A stretch of 64,000 bases of DNA from Suilimivivens aceti (GCF_025567405.1 NZ_JAOQKJ010000011.1:1-64000), one strand, 5' to 3'; positions 9,100 to 18,764 are shown, numbered from the stretch's first letter. Program-made: numbers and translations. The notes: generated by a model not told the origin, from the sequence alone.

Positions 9100-10806
9100 T
9101 TAATCCCGACGTAGGGTAAACTTTCCTACCAGATCGTTTAATGCATATGCCTGTGCGGATAATTCCTCACCGGTAGCAGACGATTCCTCTGCTGCCGCAG
9201 AGTTCGACTGCACTACTTCCGATATCTGATTCACACCAAGTTCTGCCTGTTGCATCGCCTGTGCCTGCGCAGCAGACTCTTCACTCAATCGTTTTGCATC
9301 TGCCGCCATCTCCTTGACTCCCGTAACGATCTGCTCCAGAGATTCCGCTGCTGCCTCCGCTGCCTGGTTGCCATTCTTGATCTCCTGCAGCGATCCCTCG
9401 ATCAGGCTTCTGGTATCTACTGCCGACTGTGCACTCTGTTCGGCCAGTTTACGGATCTGTTCTGCCACCACTGCAAATCCCCGTCCGGCTTCTCCTGCTC
9501 TGGCCGCCTCAATTGCCGCATTCAGAGACAACAGGTTCGTCTGACTCGCAATATCTTCAATGTCAGCAATAATATTCTGTATCTTTTTAGATGTTTCATT
9601 GATTCGGTCCATTTCCTCCATCAATGATCTCATCTGCGTATGCTCTGCATCCGCCTGCTGTGCATAATTCTCAGCCTTTTCCGTCGTCCTCTGCAGTTCG
9701 CCGGCTGTACGTGACACGGCATCTGTGATATTCGTAATGGTTGCCGTCAGTTCTTCCACAGATCCTGCCTGCTCTGTTGCTCCTTCTGCCAACGCCTGGG
9801 CAGATTGTGCAAGATTCTCCGATCCGGCAGATACCTGCTTAGCGGCCTCTTCTACCTGCTGTAAGGTGCTGTTCATCTGTCGGTTCATCTTACGCATGGC
9901 ATCTTTCAGTGCCACAAACTGTCCTACATATTTCTCTTCGATCTTAGTACCGATGGCATAATTACCCTCCGCCATCTGTCCCAACAATTCTCCTGCATCC
10001 GTAATGATCAGATTCAGGTCAGCAGCCATGCCTTTTGCGACCTGTATCATATAGGATATCTCATCTTCCGTGTTTCTGTCCGGGAATGCACTATTCAGAT
10101 CTCCCTGTGCAAAAGTCTGAAGTCGATCTGCCAGCGCTATCATCGGTTCTTCGATATTTCCTGCCATTTTCTTGCCTAATACCACAGAACTCCAGAAAGA
10201 GATCACTACGATAACCAGAATCGCGATCAGCATAAAAAGCTCCATATGACGCAGATCTACCTCCGCCTGATCTCCTTTTTCGACGCACAGATTCATCAGG
10301 TCTACAAACTCCGCATATATCCGTTCGTACTGTGCGGTCAGATCTCCGGTATCCAGATCCTGCGCCTTCAGATATCCGTCCTCGTCATCGGAAGTAGCCA
10401 GTTCCAATACCTGTGCATCCAATTCCCAGTACCCGTCCAGTTCCTGCAATACTTTATTATAGGCATCCCTGCCTTCGGTGAATTTGATTGAGCGGTTTAA
10501 TTCATCTATGTAAGTCTCAAACGCTGCCTTTTTCTGGTCATGCAGTTCAATCTGCTTGTCTATCACTGCTTTGTCATCATAGCCTACTACTGCACGTAAT
10601 GCGCTCCGGCTCTCCGAAAATGCCGCGACCGCTTTACCGATATCTCCCTGTGTAAATCCGTATCGGCTCAATGCCTTTTCATACTGCATCGCTGCGATCA
10701 GTAGTGCTACGATTCCAATAACTGCCGCAATCGCACCGATTATTGCTACTTTCACAAATCCTTTCGTCAGTTGCTTTTTAATACCTTTTTGCTTTTGTGT
10801 GGCCAT
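9100..10806 (-). CDS. methyl-accepting chemotaxis protein
   Basis: A 568-residue transmembrane chemoreceptor: helix 1 (about 17-42), a 150-residue four-helix-bundle ligand domain, helix 2 (about 190-212), HAMP, then a long cytoplasmic signalling coiled coil. The hairpin tip that binds CheA/CheW is recognisable (NLLSLNAAIEAARAGE followed by GRGFAVVAEQIRKLAEQS). The Gln/Glu-rich helices carry methylation sites. It would report an external signal to the chemotaxis kinase. No che genes are nearby. A GGGGGG-AGC ribosome binding site precedes the ATG, a promoter lies at 10866-10894 and a terminator at 9024-9078, so it is monocistronic. Confidence 0.93.
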   Translation of the reverse strand: MATQKQKGIKKQLTKGFVKVAIIGAIAAVIGIVALLIAAMQYEKALSRYGFTQGDIGKAVAAFSESRSALRAVVGYDDKAVIDKQIELHDQKKAAFETYIDELNRSIKFTEGRDAYNKVLQELDGYWELDAQVLELATSDDEDGYLKAQDLDTGDLTAQYERIYAEFVDLMNLCVEKGDQAEVDLRHMELFMLIAILVIVVISFWSSVVLGKKMAGNIEEPMIALADRLQTFAQGDLNSAFPDRNTEDEISYMIQVAKGMAADLNLIITDAGELLGQMAEGNYAIGTKIEEKYVGQFVALKDAMRKMNRQMNSTLQQVEEAAKQVSAGSENLAQSAQALAEGATEQAGSVEELTATITNITDAVSRTAGELQRTTEKAENYAQQADAEHTQMRSLMEEMDRINETSKKIQNIIADIEDIASQTNLLSLNAAIEAARAGEAGRGFAVVAEQIRKLAEQSAQSAVDTRSLIEGSLQEIKNGNQAAEAAAESLEQIVTGVKEMAADAKRLSEESAAQAQAMQQAELGVNQISEVVQSNSAAAEESSATGEELSAQAYALNDLVGKFTLRRD

Positions 10807-10865
10807 ATAAAGCTCCCCCCTAGCTTATCCGTTAAATAAGCTGCCGTGATCGACATCTCTATACA

Positions 10866-10894
10866 ATCGTAGCACATCCCCTTTCATTATTCAA
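10866..10894 (-). promoter_or_regulatory. candidate promoter of the chemoreceptor gene
   Basis: Minus-strand TTGAAT (10889-10894), 17 bases, TACGAT (10866-10871), about 60 bases before the start codon. It is a SigA-type match, not a SigD flagellar promoter. Confidence 0.5.
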
Positions 10895-11067
10895 CTGTAC
10901 GAGATGGGTTTCCAGAGATTTTGTAAGACTGAAACTTGACTTTGCAGTTCATGTAACAGTTCTTTCATGTACTCCGACCTCCAGGTATTTTCCTAAACAT
11001 ATTGTGTATTCATTTTAAGTACAACTTTATGTATCTTACTTACAACATTTTCCAGTTATCGAACATT

Positions 11068-11868
11068 TTATGACTGCATATCATTCACACATGTACTTCG
11101 ATAGTCACTTGGCGAAATTTTATATCTTTCCTTGAATACCCGGTTAAATGTCCTCTGGCTTTCAAATCCACTATCCAGGCAAATATTTGTAATAGAATCG
11201 CTTGTATTTTCCAAGCGATGGCATGCATAGTTCAGCCTTGCATCGTTAAGATATTGATTAAAGTTTCTATGGAATGTTTTGGAAAAGAGTCTGGATAAAA
11301 CATATTTGCTCACCCCCAGGTCTTTTGCCATTTCTTCCAATGATAACTTTTTCTTGAAATTTGCTGATATATAGGAAACCGTCTGGTAAATAAGGTCTTT
11401 GCTCCCCACATGACTCTTCTCTACCAGATTCAGTTTTCCTATGCAGCGCGCAAACACAATTTGAAGATATGCCTGTGCAATAGTGATATCCGACTGTTCT
11501 GTCTCTAAAATTGCATTTATAACCCTATATACCTCTGATTCAACCTTTTCCGCTGTGATGATTGGGTATTCAGGAGCCATGGATTGCATGATATCTGCAA
11601 ATTTGGCAATCGTAAATGGCGATGCAATCAGATAAGTCGCTTTATTTACACCAGGTGTCAGTACCTGATAGTGATGAATAACATTTGGAAATACAAAGCC
11701 TATATCTCCTTTTTCCATATGGTAAAGTTCCTGTCCGACACCAAGCTCTAATGTCCCACTCGTTACACAAACAATCTCCAGTGCATTATGAAGATGTGGT
11801 TCAATATGTTTTGACTTCCTATTTATTGCTATGATCTCCTCTTTTGTGTCAACATATTTTAATTGCAT
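11068..11868 (-). CDS. AraC family transcriptional regulator
   Basis: A 266-residue regulator with an N-terminal cupin sugar-sensing domain (HLHNALEIVCVTSG near residues 25-40) and two C-terminal AraC helix-turn-helix units (about 165-260; SLEEMAKDLGVSKYVLSRLF and the FESQRTFNRVFKERYKISPSDYR end). The start is placed at 11868 because AAGGGGAG lies 6 nt upstream; an earlier in-frame ATG at 11985 has no such site and its extra stretch overlaps the divergent small gene at 11978. The target is not evident: lacZ has its own divergent AraC. Confidence 0.85.
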   Translation of the reverse strand: MQLKYVDTKEEIIAINRKSKHIEPHLHNALEIVCVTSGTLELGVGQELYHMEKGDIGFVFPNVIHHYQVLTPGVNKATYLIASPFTIAKFADIMQSMAPEYPIITAEKVESEVYRVINAILETEQSDITIAQAYLQIVFARCIGKLNLVEKSHVGSKDLIYQTVSYISANFKKKLSLEEMAKDLGVSKYVLSRLFSKTFHRNFNQYLNDARLNYACHRLENTSDSITNICLDSGFESQRTFNRVFKERYKISPSDYRSTCVNDMQS

Positions 11869-11977
11869 GAAATACTCCCCTTTGCAACATTTGTCTATCT
11901 CTTCTTTCGATTTGGCAAGCAATTCTTTTACACCTGTCTTATAATCAACTTGTAAATAAGGAAAGGAGGAATTACAA

Positions 11978-12055
11978 ATGAGCAATCTTAAAAAATATCT
12001 GAATAACCTTTTAGTATTCTACGCTGAATATTTTGAGCATCCATACCATGTATAA
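11978..12055 (+). CDS. small 25-residue protein of unknown function
   Basis: A short frame starting MSNLKKYLNNLL and ending EHPYHV, with an excellent ribosome binding site (AAAGGAGG, 9 nt before ATG), a TATAAT box at 11940-11945 and a strong terminator directly downstream (12061-12131). The peptide has a basic, amphipathic N-half and an aromatic, acidic C-half. It lies divergent to the AraC gene. I do not recognise it; a leader peptide, a small regulatory protein or a truncated gene end are all possible. No -35 box was found at proper spacing. Confidence 0.45.
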   Translation: MSNLKKYLNNLLVFYAEYFEHPYHV

Positions 12056-12060
12056 ATACT

Positions 12061-12131
12061 AAAAGGACTATTTTGTGAAAACTGAATATTTTTTCTGAGA
12101 CCATTTCACAAAAACGAGGTGGTCCTTTTTT
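12061..12131 (+). terminator. terminator between the small gene and the lac symporter
   Basis: Outer arms AAAGGAC/GTCCTTT and inner arms TTTTGTGAAA/TTTCACAAAA form a long hairpin followed by T6 on the plus strand. It also ends in TTTT on the minus strand, so it can serve both the 25-residue gene and the convergent GPH symporter gene. Confidence 0.75.
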
Positions 12132-12219
12132 ATTTTCAAAATACAGTTCTATCACTTTATATATAGAAAAACCACTGTCTCATCGAGCAGCTACCAGACA
12201 ACGCTTTTTCCTGTCAATT

Positions 12220-13617
12220 CTAATTTATGTCCGATTTATCTGTTACTTCATCTGCAGCAATTCCTTTTTCTGCTTTCAGTTTTTTATTTGCATCTTCAAC
12301 ATTCATTCTTGAAAGTGCAAACATAATCAATACATCAAAGATTAACGGAAGCCAAAGATACATGAACTGCATCATATCAAGTGCAGACTGTGGCTGAGTT
12401 GCATTTGTTCCGACATATCCACTGAACTCAAGCATCCATCCAACAACAGCGGTTCCAATACCTCCACCGATTTTTACACCAAGAGAAGTACAAGAGTACA
12501 TCGTTCCATCAATTCTCTTTCCCTGTGTAAGATAAGTGTATTCAGAGCAGGATGCAATAACAGCATTCATATCTCCCTGCCATGGTCCCTGACCTAAGGC
12601 TGCAAGAGCTGTAAACGCCATCATCAGCGGAACACTACCCATATATCCGGCAACAACAACAAGTGCTCTACCGATGACTGCTAAGACATAACCTCTTAAG
12701 TTCAGTTTATACATGCCTTTCCACTTACCAACTAATGTCGGTGTAAAAATCAGGGCAATAATCAGTGGAATATTTACTGCCCACGCAAATTGTCCAAACA
12801 AATTCTTATTTTTCAGTACCCATGTCATGTAATAAATGCCAGCTCCAATCATGGCACCATATAACTGCTGTAAAATATATGTTCCACAAATCATCATGTA
12901 ATATTTGTTTTTGACAAGAAGCTTGAATGCCTGTACCATTCCATACTTTTCATTATCATTCTTTACTTCTCCTTCATTAAGTTCCTCCTCCGGAAGTTCC
13001 TTAACAGAAAGTGCTGAAATCGTATTTACGACCAGACCAATGATTGCATAGATAATAGCAACCGTTCTCCATGCCGCAGTATCTCCACCGCATTTATCTA
13101 CAAATCCAACTGTAATCGCCTGAATCAGAAGACTTGTTGAAAATGCAAAAATAAAACGGTAAGATCCCATCTGTACACGCTCTTTGCTGTTCTTTGTAAT
13201 CAGTGACGTAAGTGCTGAGTAAGCAATATTGTTTGCTGTATAAAACACGCCATTTAACAGTGTATATGAAATAAAGAACCACGCATATTTAGCCGTTGTT
13301 CCCAAACTGACCGGTACTGTAAAGCAGCAGACCAGCGTAATGGCACAACCAATATATCCGTATAGCATCCATGGCTTCGCTTTTCCCATTTTACTGTGTG
13401 TTTTGTCAATCATTGATCCAAAAAATATATCCGTGAAACCATCAAATAGTTTTGATACGGCAATCAGGGTACCTACGACACCTGCAGCAAGTCCTACTGA
13501 GTCCGTCAGATAGACCATCATAAAAGATGTCAGGAACGCATAGACTACATTACCTGCAATATCACCTGATCCGTATCCAATTTTGTTATACCATTTCAAA
13601 TACTTTTTTTCTTCCAT
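12220..13617 (-). CDS. GPH-type sugar:cation symporter (lactose permease)
   Basis: A 465-residue, 12-helix member of the glycoside-pentoside-hexuronide:cation symporter family (MelB/LacS fold), recognisable from the N-terminus KIGYGSGDIAGNVVYAF and the loop GSMIDKTHSKMGKAKPW. It imports a galactoside with Na+ or H+. It lacks the C-terminal IIA domain of LacS, so phosphorylation control of that kind is absent. It begins 39 bases after the beta-galactosidase stop, with AGGAG before the ATG, and is cotranscribed with it. Lactose is inferred as substrate from this context. Confidence 0.9.
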   Translation of the reverse strand: MEEKKYLKWYNKIGYGSGDIAGNVVYAFLTSFMMVYLTDSVGLAAGVVGTLIAVSKLFDGFTDIFFGSMIDKTHSKMGKAKPWMLYGYIGCAITLVCCFTVPVSLGTTAKYAWFFISYTLLNGVFYTANNIAYSALTSLITKNSKERVQMGSYRFIFAFSTSLLIQAITVGFVDKCGGDTAAWRTVAIIYAIIGLVVNTISALSVKELPEEELNEGEVKNDNEKYGMVQAFKLLVKNKYYMMICGTYILQQLYGAMIGAGIYYMTWVLKNKNLFGQFAWAVNIPLIIALIFTPTLVGKWKGMYKLNLRGYVLAVIGRALVVVAGYMGSVPLMMAFTALAALGQGPWQGDMNAVIASCSEYTYLTQGKRIDGTMYSCTSLGVKIGGGIGTAVVGWMLEFSGYVGTNATQPQSALDMMQFMYLWLPLIFDVLIMFALSRMNVEDANKKLKAEKGIAADEVTDKSDIN

Positions 13618-13656
13618 CGAATTTCTTTGCTCCTCATCTTCATCGCACTTAGAATT

Positions 13657-16600
13657 TTATCCCTTTACATACGGTATCAGTGTAAACTGGAACCGGAATA
13701 ATACATCATCAAATCGGTACTGCTCCAATACAACTGGTCCACAACTATTAGAACCAATGCCATTTAATGCGTAGTCAACACAAAATACCACACTATCTGA
13801 TTCTATTAATTCATAATTATGCGTTTTCTTCTCAAGTTCTTCCTGTGTATAATAAGAAGCATTGAATGAGAAGGCATTTTCCGCGGATACCACAATTCCA
13901 TATCGGCTGTTGTTAAGCTCTACATATTCACAATCGTAATGGCTTCCATTTTCCTGTGGGCGGATATAGTCCTCATGTAAATCCCCTACATTTGCCCGGT
14001 ACAGACCGTGACTCGCTGCCTGATGCTTGTCACGATAGCTCTCCTGCGGTCCCATTCCAAAGTATCTGATATCTGCAAGTTTCTTATCCAGGAACATCCT
14101 CACACCAAATCTTGGCAAATCTGGGAACTCTCCATCTTTTGCTGCCTCAATAGTTGCGTCTATTTTTCCTGCCGCATCTATTGTCCATGTAATTTTCACA
14201 TCAAGGATCTTCTGCACTGTCTCTGCCACAATGGAAGCATGGCTTGTAATTTTTACACCATGTTTTCCCTGCACAACCTCTGTCGTATAGGCTCTTGTAT
14301 AAGCCTTATCATAGCGGGCTTTCTTCCATTCAGACTTGATATACATATCGTTATCTGTTGGAGCTCTCCAAATATTTAATTCCATCGGATGGTTCAAGTA
14401 TTCCAGCCCTGCGAATTTCATCTCTGTAAAGAGTGCAGTACGTTTGTCTATGGTATAAGCAAATTCACGCCCCTTGATATGAATCTGTGTATCATTTTCA
14501 TTTACCTGTAATTCAGAGTCCACTGCTGTCTTTTGCATCCATTTCTCTGCAAGTTTACATTTTGCATCATCTTTACTTACCTCAATTTCATCAAATCCAA
14601 GGATATGGTCTTCATTCAACAGTGGCAATTCTTTTTTCAGATGGTAAATAAGTTTTAAATAACATTTCCCATTCTCTGGAACATTAATCTTCAGGCTTGT
14701 TTTTCCTTCCCCATGTGGTGCCACAGAAAATTCCGGAAGTATGCCTTTGCTGATCACAAGACCATCCTGTGTCAGTTCATAACTGATCTTCACATAATCC
14801 TTCAAGTCATCAAAATCCATGTAGTTATGAAGCACCAGTTCTCCACTTTCTTTGTCATAGGAAATAACCCTTGCCGGGCGATAAACATTCTTGTATTCCA
14901 AAAGTCCTGTGTGTACTGTTCTGTCCGGATATACTAATCCATCCATACAGAAATTGCCATCATGAATTTCTTCGCCATGGTCGCCTCCATAAGCATATAT
15001 AGTCTTTCCATTCTCAGCAGTTCCATGAGCAATCGCATGGTCACACCATTCCCAGACAAAGCCGCCGCACATTTTGTCATTATCCTGAATCATCTGGAAG
15101 TAATCTTCAAAATCTCCAGGACCGTTTCCCATACTGTGACAGTACTCTACCAAGAGGAAGGGTTTGCTTCCATCCTTATCCAGATATTCCTGAATTTCGG
15201 AAAGTGCCGGGTACATCCGGCTATACACATCCAGATTGCTGTAATCATATGTTTTATCATAATTACGGTATCTTGCACTCTCATATTGTGTGATGCGGTC
15301 TGGATCATAATTCTTTGTCCATTCTAGTGCTTTTTCAAAGTTGCAGCCATAAGCGCTCTCATTTCCCATTGACCACATAACAATACAGAAACGGTTTTTG
15401 TCACGTTCCACCATGAGTTTTACACGATCAACGATTGCCTCTTCCCATACCGGATCATCTGCAATCTTCTCATTCCATCGCTTGAACCGATTGTAATCGG
15501 TGTCTTCTTTTCTGTAAATCATAAATGGACCATGAGCTTCAATATCTGCTTCATCTATCACCATGAATCCATACTTGTCACACATTTCATAGAAAAATGG
15601 TGCGTTCGGATAGTGGCTGGAACGGATCGCATTAAAATTATGCTGCTTCATTAACGTAAGATCGGTTGTAATCTGTTCCAGACTGATTGTAAATCCCGTA
15701 ACCGGATCGGAATCATGTCGATTGACTCCACGGAATTTAATCTTCTGTCCATTTAGATAAATGACCTGGTCTTTAATCTCTACCTTTCTTAATGCAATGT
15801 GATCCACAATTACTTCATTTTCTGTTTCAAGAATCAGTTTATACAGATATGGATTTTCTGTATTCCAAAGTTCCGGACTTGCGATTTCTAATACAGCTGT
15901 TCCTTCTTCGTCAATACTTCCTAGTGCTACAACTGCTCCATTTTTATCTTCAATCGAAATTTTTACATTTGTTGGAGAGTAGAATTTCACATCAAGTTCT
16001 ACCTTTGCAAGTATATCCTCAATCTTTGATTTTATATGATAATCGCTGATTGCCTGCTCTGGACGTTTCAAAATGTACACATCCCGGAAAATACCACTCA
16101 TACGGAATTTGTCCTGATCTTCCAAATAAGAACCATCACACCACTTCATTACCAACACTGCCACCGTATTTGTTCCATCCTGAAGTACATCTGTAACATC
16201 AAACTCACTGGTCATATGGGAAACCTGGCTGTATCCTACATAAGAACCATTGATCCATACATAAAAGCAACTGTCTACTCCTTCAAAGTTCAAAAAAGCT
16301 TTTGGTGCTTTCTCATCTCTACTGTACTCAAAATTATGTACATAGGCTCCACACGGAATATCCTGCGGCACATATGGTGGATCAAATGGAAACGGATACC
16401 GGATGTTTGTATACTGATGTGTATCATATCCTGCCATCTGCCATACACTTGGAACCTGAATCTCATCAAAATTTTCTGTATCATAATTCTTCTCAAAGAA
16501 AGAATCCTTAATATTATAGATGCTGGTAAAATACTGGAATTCCCAAGTTCCGTTTAATAACTGCATACGGTCTGATTCTTCCCTGTGTTCCACCAAATTA

Positions 16601-16695
16601 TCCATTCTTTTGGATGCCGGAATATAATAGGCTCTGGCTGGCATTGTGTTTTCGTGCAGTACGTTTAAGTTTTCATAATAACGTGGTACAATCAT
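13657..16695 (-). CDS. lacZ: beta-galactosidase, glycoside hydrolase family 2
   Basis: A 1012-residue GH2 enzyme, close in length to E. coli LacZ (1023), hydrolysing terminal beta-galactosides such as lactose. The central TIM barrel shows GVNRHDSDP and IRSSHYPN, the acid/base Glu446 (WSMGNES) and the nucleophile Glu517 (LLVEYCHSMGNGPG). An N-terminal sugar-binding jelly roll and a C-terminal galactose-mutarotase-like small-chain domain complete the LacZ architecture. There is no signal peptide, so it acts on imported sugar. AAGGAGAG precedes the ATG. It heads an operon with the symporter and is divergent from an AraC regulator. Confidence 0.95.
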   Translation of the reverse strand: MIVPRYYENLNVLHENTMPARAYYIPASKRMDNLVEHREESDRMQLLNGTWEFQYFTSIYNIKDSFFEKNYDTENFDEIQVPSVWQMAGYDTHQYTNIRYPFPFDPPYVPQDIPCGAYVHNFEYSRDEKAPKAFLNFEGVDSCFYVWINGSYVGYSQVSHMTSEFDVTDVLQDGTNTVAVLVMKWCDGSYLEDQDKFRMSGIFRDVYILKRPEQAISDYHIKSKIEDILAKVELDVKFYSPTNVKISIEDKNGAVVALGSIDEEGTAVLEIASPELWNTENPYLYKLILETENEVIVDHIALRKVEIKDQVIYLNGQKIKFRGVNRHDSDPVTGFTISLEQITTDLTLMKQHNFNAIRSSHYPNAPFFYEMCDKYGFMVIDEADIEAHGPFMIYRKEDTDYNRFKRWNEKIADDPVWEEAIVDRVKLMVERDKNRFCIVMWSMGNESAYGCNFEKALEWTKNYDPDRITQYESARYRNYDKTYDYSNLDVYSRMYPALSEIQEYLDKDGSKPFLLVEYCHSMGNGPGDFEDYFQMIQDNDKMCGGFVWEWCDHAIAHGTAENGKTIYAYGGDHGEEIHDGNFCMDGLVYPDRTVHTGLLEYKNVYRPARVISYDKESGELVLHNYMDFDDLKDYVKISYELTQDGLVISKGILPEFSVAPHGEGKTSLKINVPENGKCYLKLIYHLKKELPLLNEDHILGFDEIEVSKDDAKCKLAEKWMQKTAVDSELQVNENDTQIHIKGREFAYTIDKRTALFTEMKFAGLEYLNHPMELNIWRAPTDNDMYIKSEWKKARYDKAYTRAYTTEVVQGKHGVKITSHASIVAETVQKILDVKITWTIDAAGKIDATIEAAKDGEFPDLPRFGVRMFLDKKLADIRYFGMGPQESYRDKHQAASHGLYRANVGDLHEDYIRPQENGSHYDCEYVELNNSRYGIVVSAENAFSFNASYYTQEELEKKTHNYELIESDSVVFCVDYALNGIGSNSCGPVVLEQYRFDDVLFRFQFTLIPYVKG

Positions 16696-16789
16696 AAATA
16701 GCTCTCCTTCAATACATATACTTTTTTGTTTTTTGCTTTTCTAAAATAAACCTTAATACTTTACTTATATGCTTGCATTCCTTTGTTAT

Positions 16790-16817
16790 GTTATATATAG
16801 CTTATCTTATTCTGCAA
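16790..16817 (-). promoter_or_regulatory. candidate lacZ promoter
   Basis: Minus-strand TTGCAG (16812-16817), 16 bases, TATAAC (16790-16795), about 95 bases before the lacZ start. The AT-rich 200-base intergenic region 16696-16896 must also hold the promoter and operator of the divergent AraC gene; no clear palindrome was seen. Confidence 0.45.
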
Positions 16818-16896
16818 AATATGTCTATGAATTAGATTGGATAAAATATGCACTAAATAATACAATAATAAAAAGCGTGAAAAGAGGTGCTGCTCT

Positions 16897-17760
16897 ATGT
16901 ATATGAATACTGGTTATCTGAATCACTCCCACATGGATTTCAAAAACAAAAGTCGTCCACTGATTGTAGGAAGCTGTGGCACTTATCGCCTTTCCAGCTA
17001 TCCAAAATTGCCAACCTACCGTCCAAAGGGACGCCTGGATTATCAGATCATCTATATCACTGCTGGTTGTGGGCATTTTCATTTTGACAATGTAGATAAC
17101 GAAACGATTGTTCCCGCCGGTAATATTGTGCTGTACAGACCGAAGGAACTTCAGAAATATGAATATTATGGAGAAGATAAGACAGAAGTATACTGGGTTC
17201 ACTTCACAGGAAGCAATGTGAAAAATATCTTACGTCAATATGGGTTTCCGGATAAAGAACGAGTTTTCCAAATCGGCACATCTATGGAATATGAACGGAT
17301 TTTCAAGAGTATTATCATAGAGCTTCAACACTGTCAAAACGACTATGAGGAAATGCTTGTTCTTCTGCTTCGTCATCTGCTAATCAATTTCCACCGAGAA
17401 CTGACACGGGAACATATTCTGAAAAACGAATACCTGGATCAGGAAATGAACACTGCAGTTACCTATTTCAGCGAAAATTATAATCAGAACATCAACATAG
17501 AGGATTACGCAGCCTCACGAGGAATGAGTGTCAGCTGGTTTATCCGGAATTTCAAAAAATACACCGGTTCCACACCAATGCAATTCATCGTAGGAATCCG
17601 GATCAACAATGCTCAGATGCTACTTGATGCAACAACCTATTCCATCAATGAAATCTCTAAAATCGTCGGATATGATAACCAGCTATATTTCAGTCGGCTT
17701 TTTCACAAGCTGAAAGGATATTCACCGAGAGAATACCGAAAGCTGAGAAACAAATTCTGA
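16897..17760 (+). CDS. AraC family regulator of the lac genes
   Basis: A 287-residue AraC regulator with an N-terminal cupin arm (GRLDYQIIYITAGCG-like core near residues 45-60, HFDNVDNETIVPAG after it) and two C-terminal helix-turn-helix units (about 185-283; IEDYAASRGMSVSWFIRNFK and YDNQLYFSRLFHKLKGYSPREYR). It is divergent from lacZ, so sugar-dependent activation of the lactose genes is the likely role. AGAGGTG lies 7 nt before the ATG. Its stop codon is directly followed by a group II intron end; the C-terminus looks complete. Confidence 0.88.
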   Translation: MYMNTGYLNHSHMDFKNKSRPLIVGSCGTYRLSSYPKLPTYRPKGRLDYQIIYITAGCGHFHFDNVDNETIVPAGNIVLYRPKELQKYEYYGEDKTEVYWVHFTGSNVKNILRQYGFPDKERVFQIGTSMEYERIFKSIIIELQHCQNDYEEMLVLLLRHLLINFHRELTREHILKNEYLDQEMNTAVTYFSENYNQNINIEDYAASRGMSVSWFIRNFKKYTGSTPMQFIVGIRINNAQMLLDATTYSINEISKIVGYDNQLYFSRLFHKLKGYSPREYRKLRNKF

Positions 17761-18550
17761 AATCGAGTAGGAGGCGGTGACTAACCGCCGTCCTCTCACA
17801 GCACCGTACGTACCGTTCGGTATACGGCGCTTTCAAGAGTTGACGTGCACAGACTGGTAGGCTGTGGCTAAATTCCCTCGCATACACCTTGATTTTCTCA
17901 AGGCTTGGCCTGATCGACTGACATTGCTTGCGGGAAGATAACTCCTTCAGTCTGGACTTGAACTTCTTCCATGACTTCGGATGAACTCGGACATAAATGC
18001 CTTTTCCGTTCCTTCCCAATGCAAAGCCAAGGAATTTAAAATTTCGGATTGCAAATACGCTGACAGTACGGCTCTTTTCTCAGTTGACTGTAAGTTTCAG
18101 CCTCTCCTCAAGATATTTTGTACTGCTTTCCAAGAGTCTCTCTGATGCTCGCTTGCTCTTTGCAAGAAGCACGATGTCATCTGCATATCTTATGCATGGA
18201 ACATCTCTTTTCAAGAATTCCTGGTCGAACTCATTGAGGTAGACATTTGCCAGCAATGGTGATAGATTTCCACCTTGTGGTGAGCCTTCCTCTGTATCAA
18301 TGACTACTCCGTTTTCCGTTACACCACTTTTCAGATAGCGCTTTATCAGCTGTACTACGCGCTCATCCTTTACATTCTTCCGGAGAAGATTGATGAGAAT
18401 TTCGTGATTAAGAGTATCGAAGTACTTTGACAAGTCAAGGACTACAGCAAATGTATAGCCTTGTTCTGCATACTCCTTAACCTTGAGTATTGCATCTTTT
18501 GCACTTCTGTTCGGACGATAGCCATAGCTACCCTCTGCAAACAGCGGTTT
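17761..18550 (-). mobile_element. truncated group II intron remnant
   Basis: On the minus strand this is the 3' part of a bacterial group II intron: a reverse transcriptase fragment (18082-18547), a maturase fragment, and the RNA 3' end with domain V (GCGCCGTAT ... ACGTACGGTGCTGTGAGAGG) and domain VI ending CTACTCGAT at 17761. About 790 bases remain of an expected 1.8-2.5 kb; the 5' ribozyme half is gone. It abuts the AraC stop codon. A 47-base identical 3' end occurs at 8858-8904. Confidence 0.85.
17850..18547 (-). pseudogene. group II intron reverse transcriptase/maturase, broken
   Basis: The frame opens without a start at PLFAEGSYGYRPNRSAKDA (about 18547) and continues through the RT palm: VVLDLSKYFDTLNHEIL, EGSPQGGNLSPLLANVYLNEFD and the catalytic IRYADDIVL. 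An in-frame TGA at 18080-18082 interrupts it exactly where family members read R between LTVN and EKSRTVSV, consistent with a CGA-to-TGA change. The same frame then resumes into the maturase domain (FLGFALGRNGKGIYVRVHPKSW) but is cut after IKVYAR, where the sequence jumps to the intron 3' end. Missing N-terminus, nonsense codon and internal deletion make it nonfunctional. Confidence 0.88.
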
Positions 18551-18563
18551 TCTTAATTACAAG

Positions 18564-18607
18564 GGCCGCTTTCGCTACATCGTTATCGTTCAATAGCGAA
18601 AGCGGCC
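18564..18607. repeat. 14-bp perfect inverted repeat at the intron break
   Basis: GGCCGCTTTCGCTA (18564-18577) is repeated inverted at 18594-18607 with a 16-base loop. It lies just past the truncated 5' edge of the intron remnant and before the hsp20 terminator. It may be the end of another element or a terminator; no T-run follows on either strand. Confidence 0.5.
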
Positions 18608-18641
18608 GCACATTTTGATTTTAATGTCAAGTGTTTGAGAC

Positions 18642-18682
18642 AAAAAAAGACCCCAGTATTATTTCTAATACTGAGATCTTTG
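18642..18682 (-). terminator. hsp20 terminator
   Basis: A hairpin around CAGTATT/AATACTG extended by GATCT/GGTCT pairs, followed on the minus strand by T7. It lies about 80 bases past the hsp20 stop codon. Confidence 0.85.
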
Positions 18683-18764
18683 GTTTTGTCATCTTAACTT
18701 AATGACATTGAGCGAAAGCTCCGGGTCTTCTTCACCTGGGGTCAGCTGCATCATGCCGCTGCCA

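Noticed and set aside
10866..10894. A SigD flagellar promoter for the chemoreceptor
   Set aside because: No TAAA-N15-GCCGATAT-like sequence is present; a SigA-type pair fits better.
12220..13617. Calling the symporter lacY or lacS
   Set aside because: It is a GPH-family protein, unlike LacY, and lacks the IIA domain of LacS; lactose is only inferred from lacZ.
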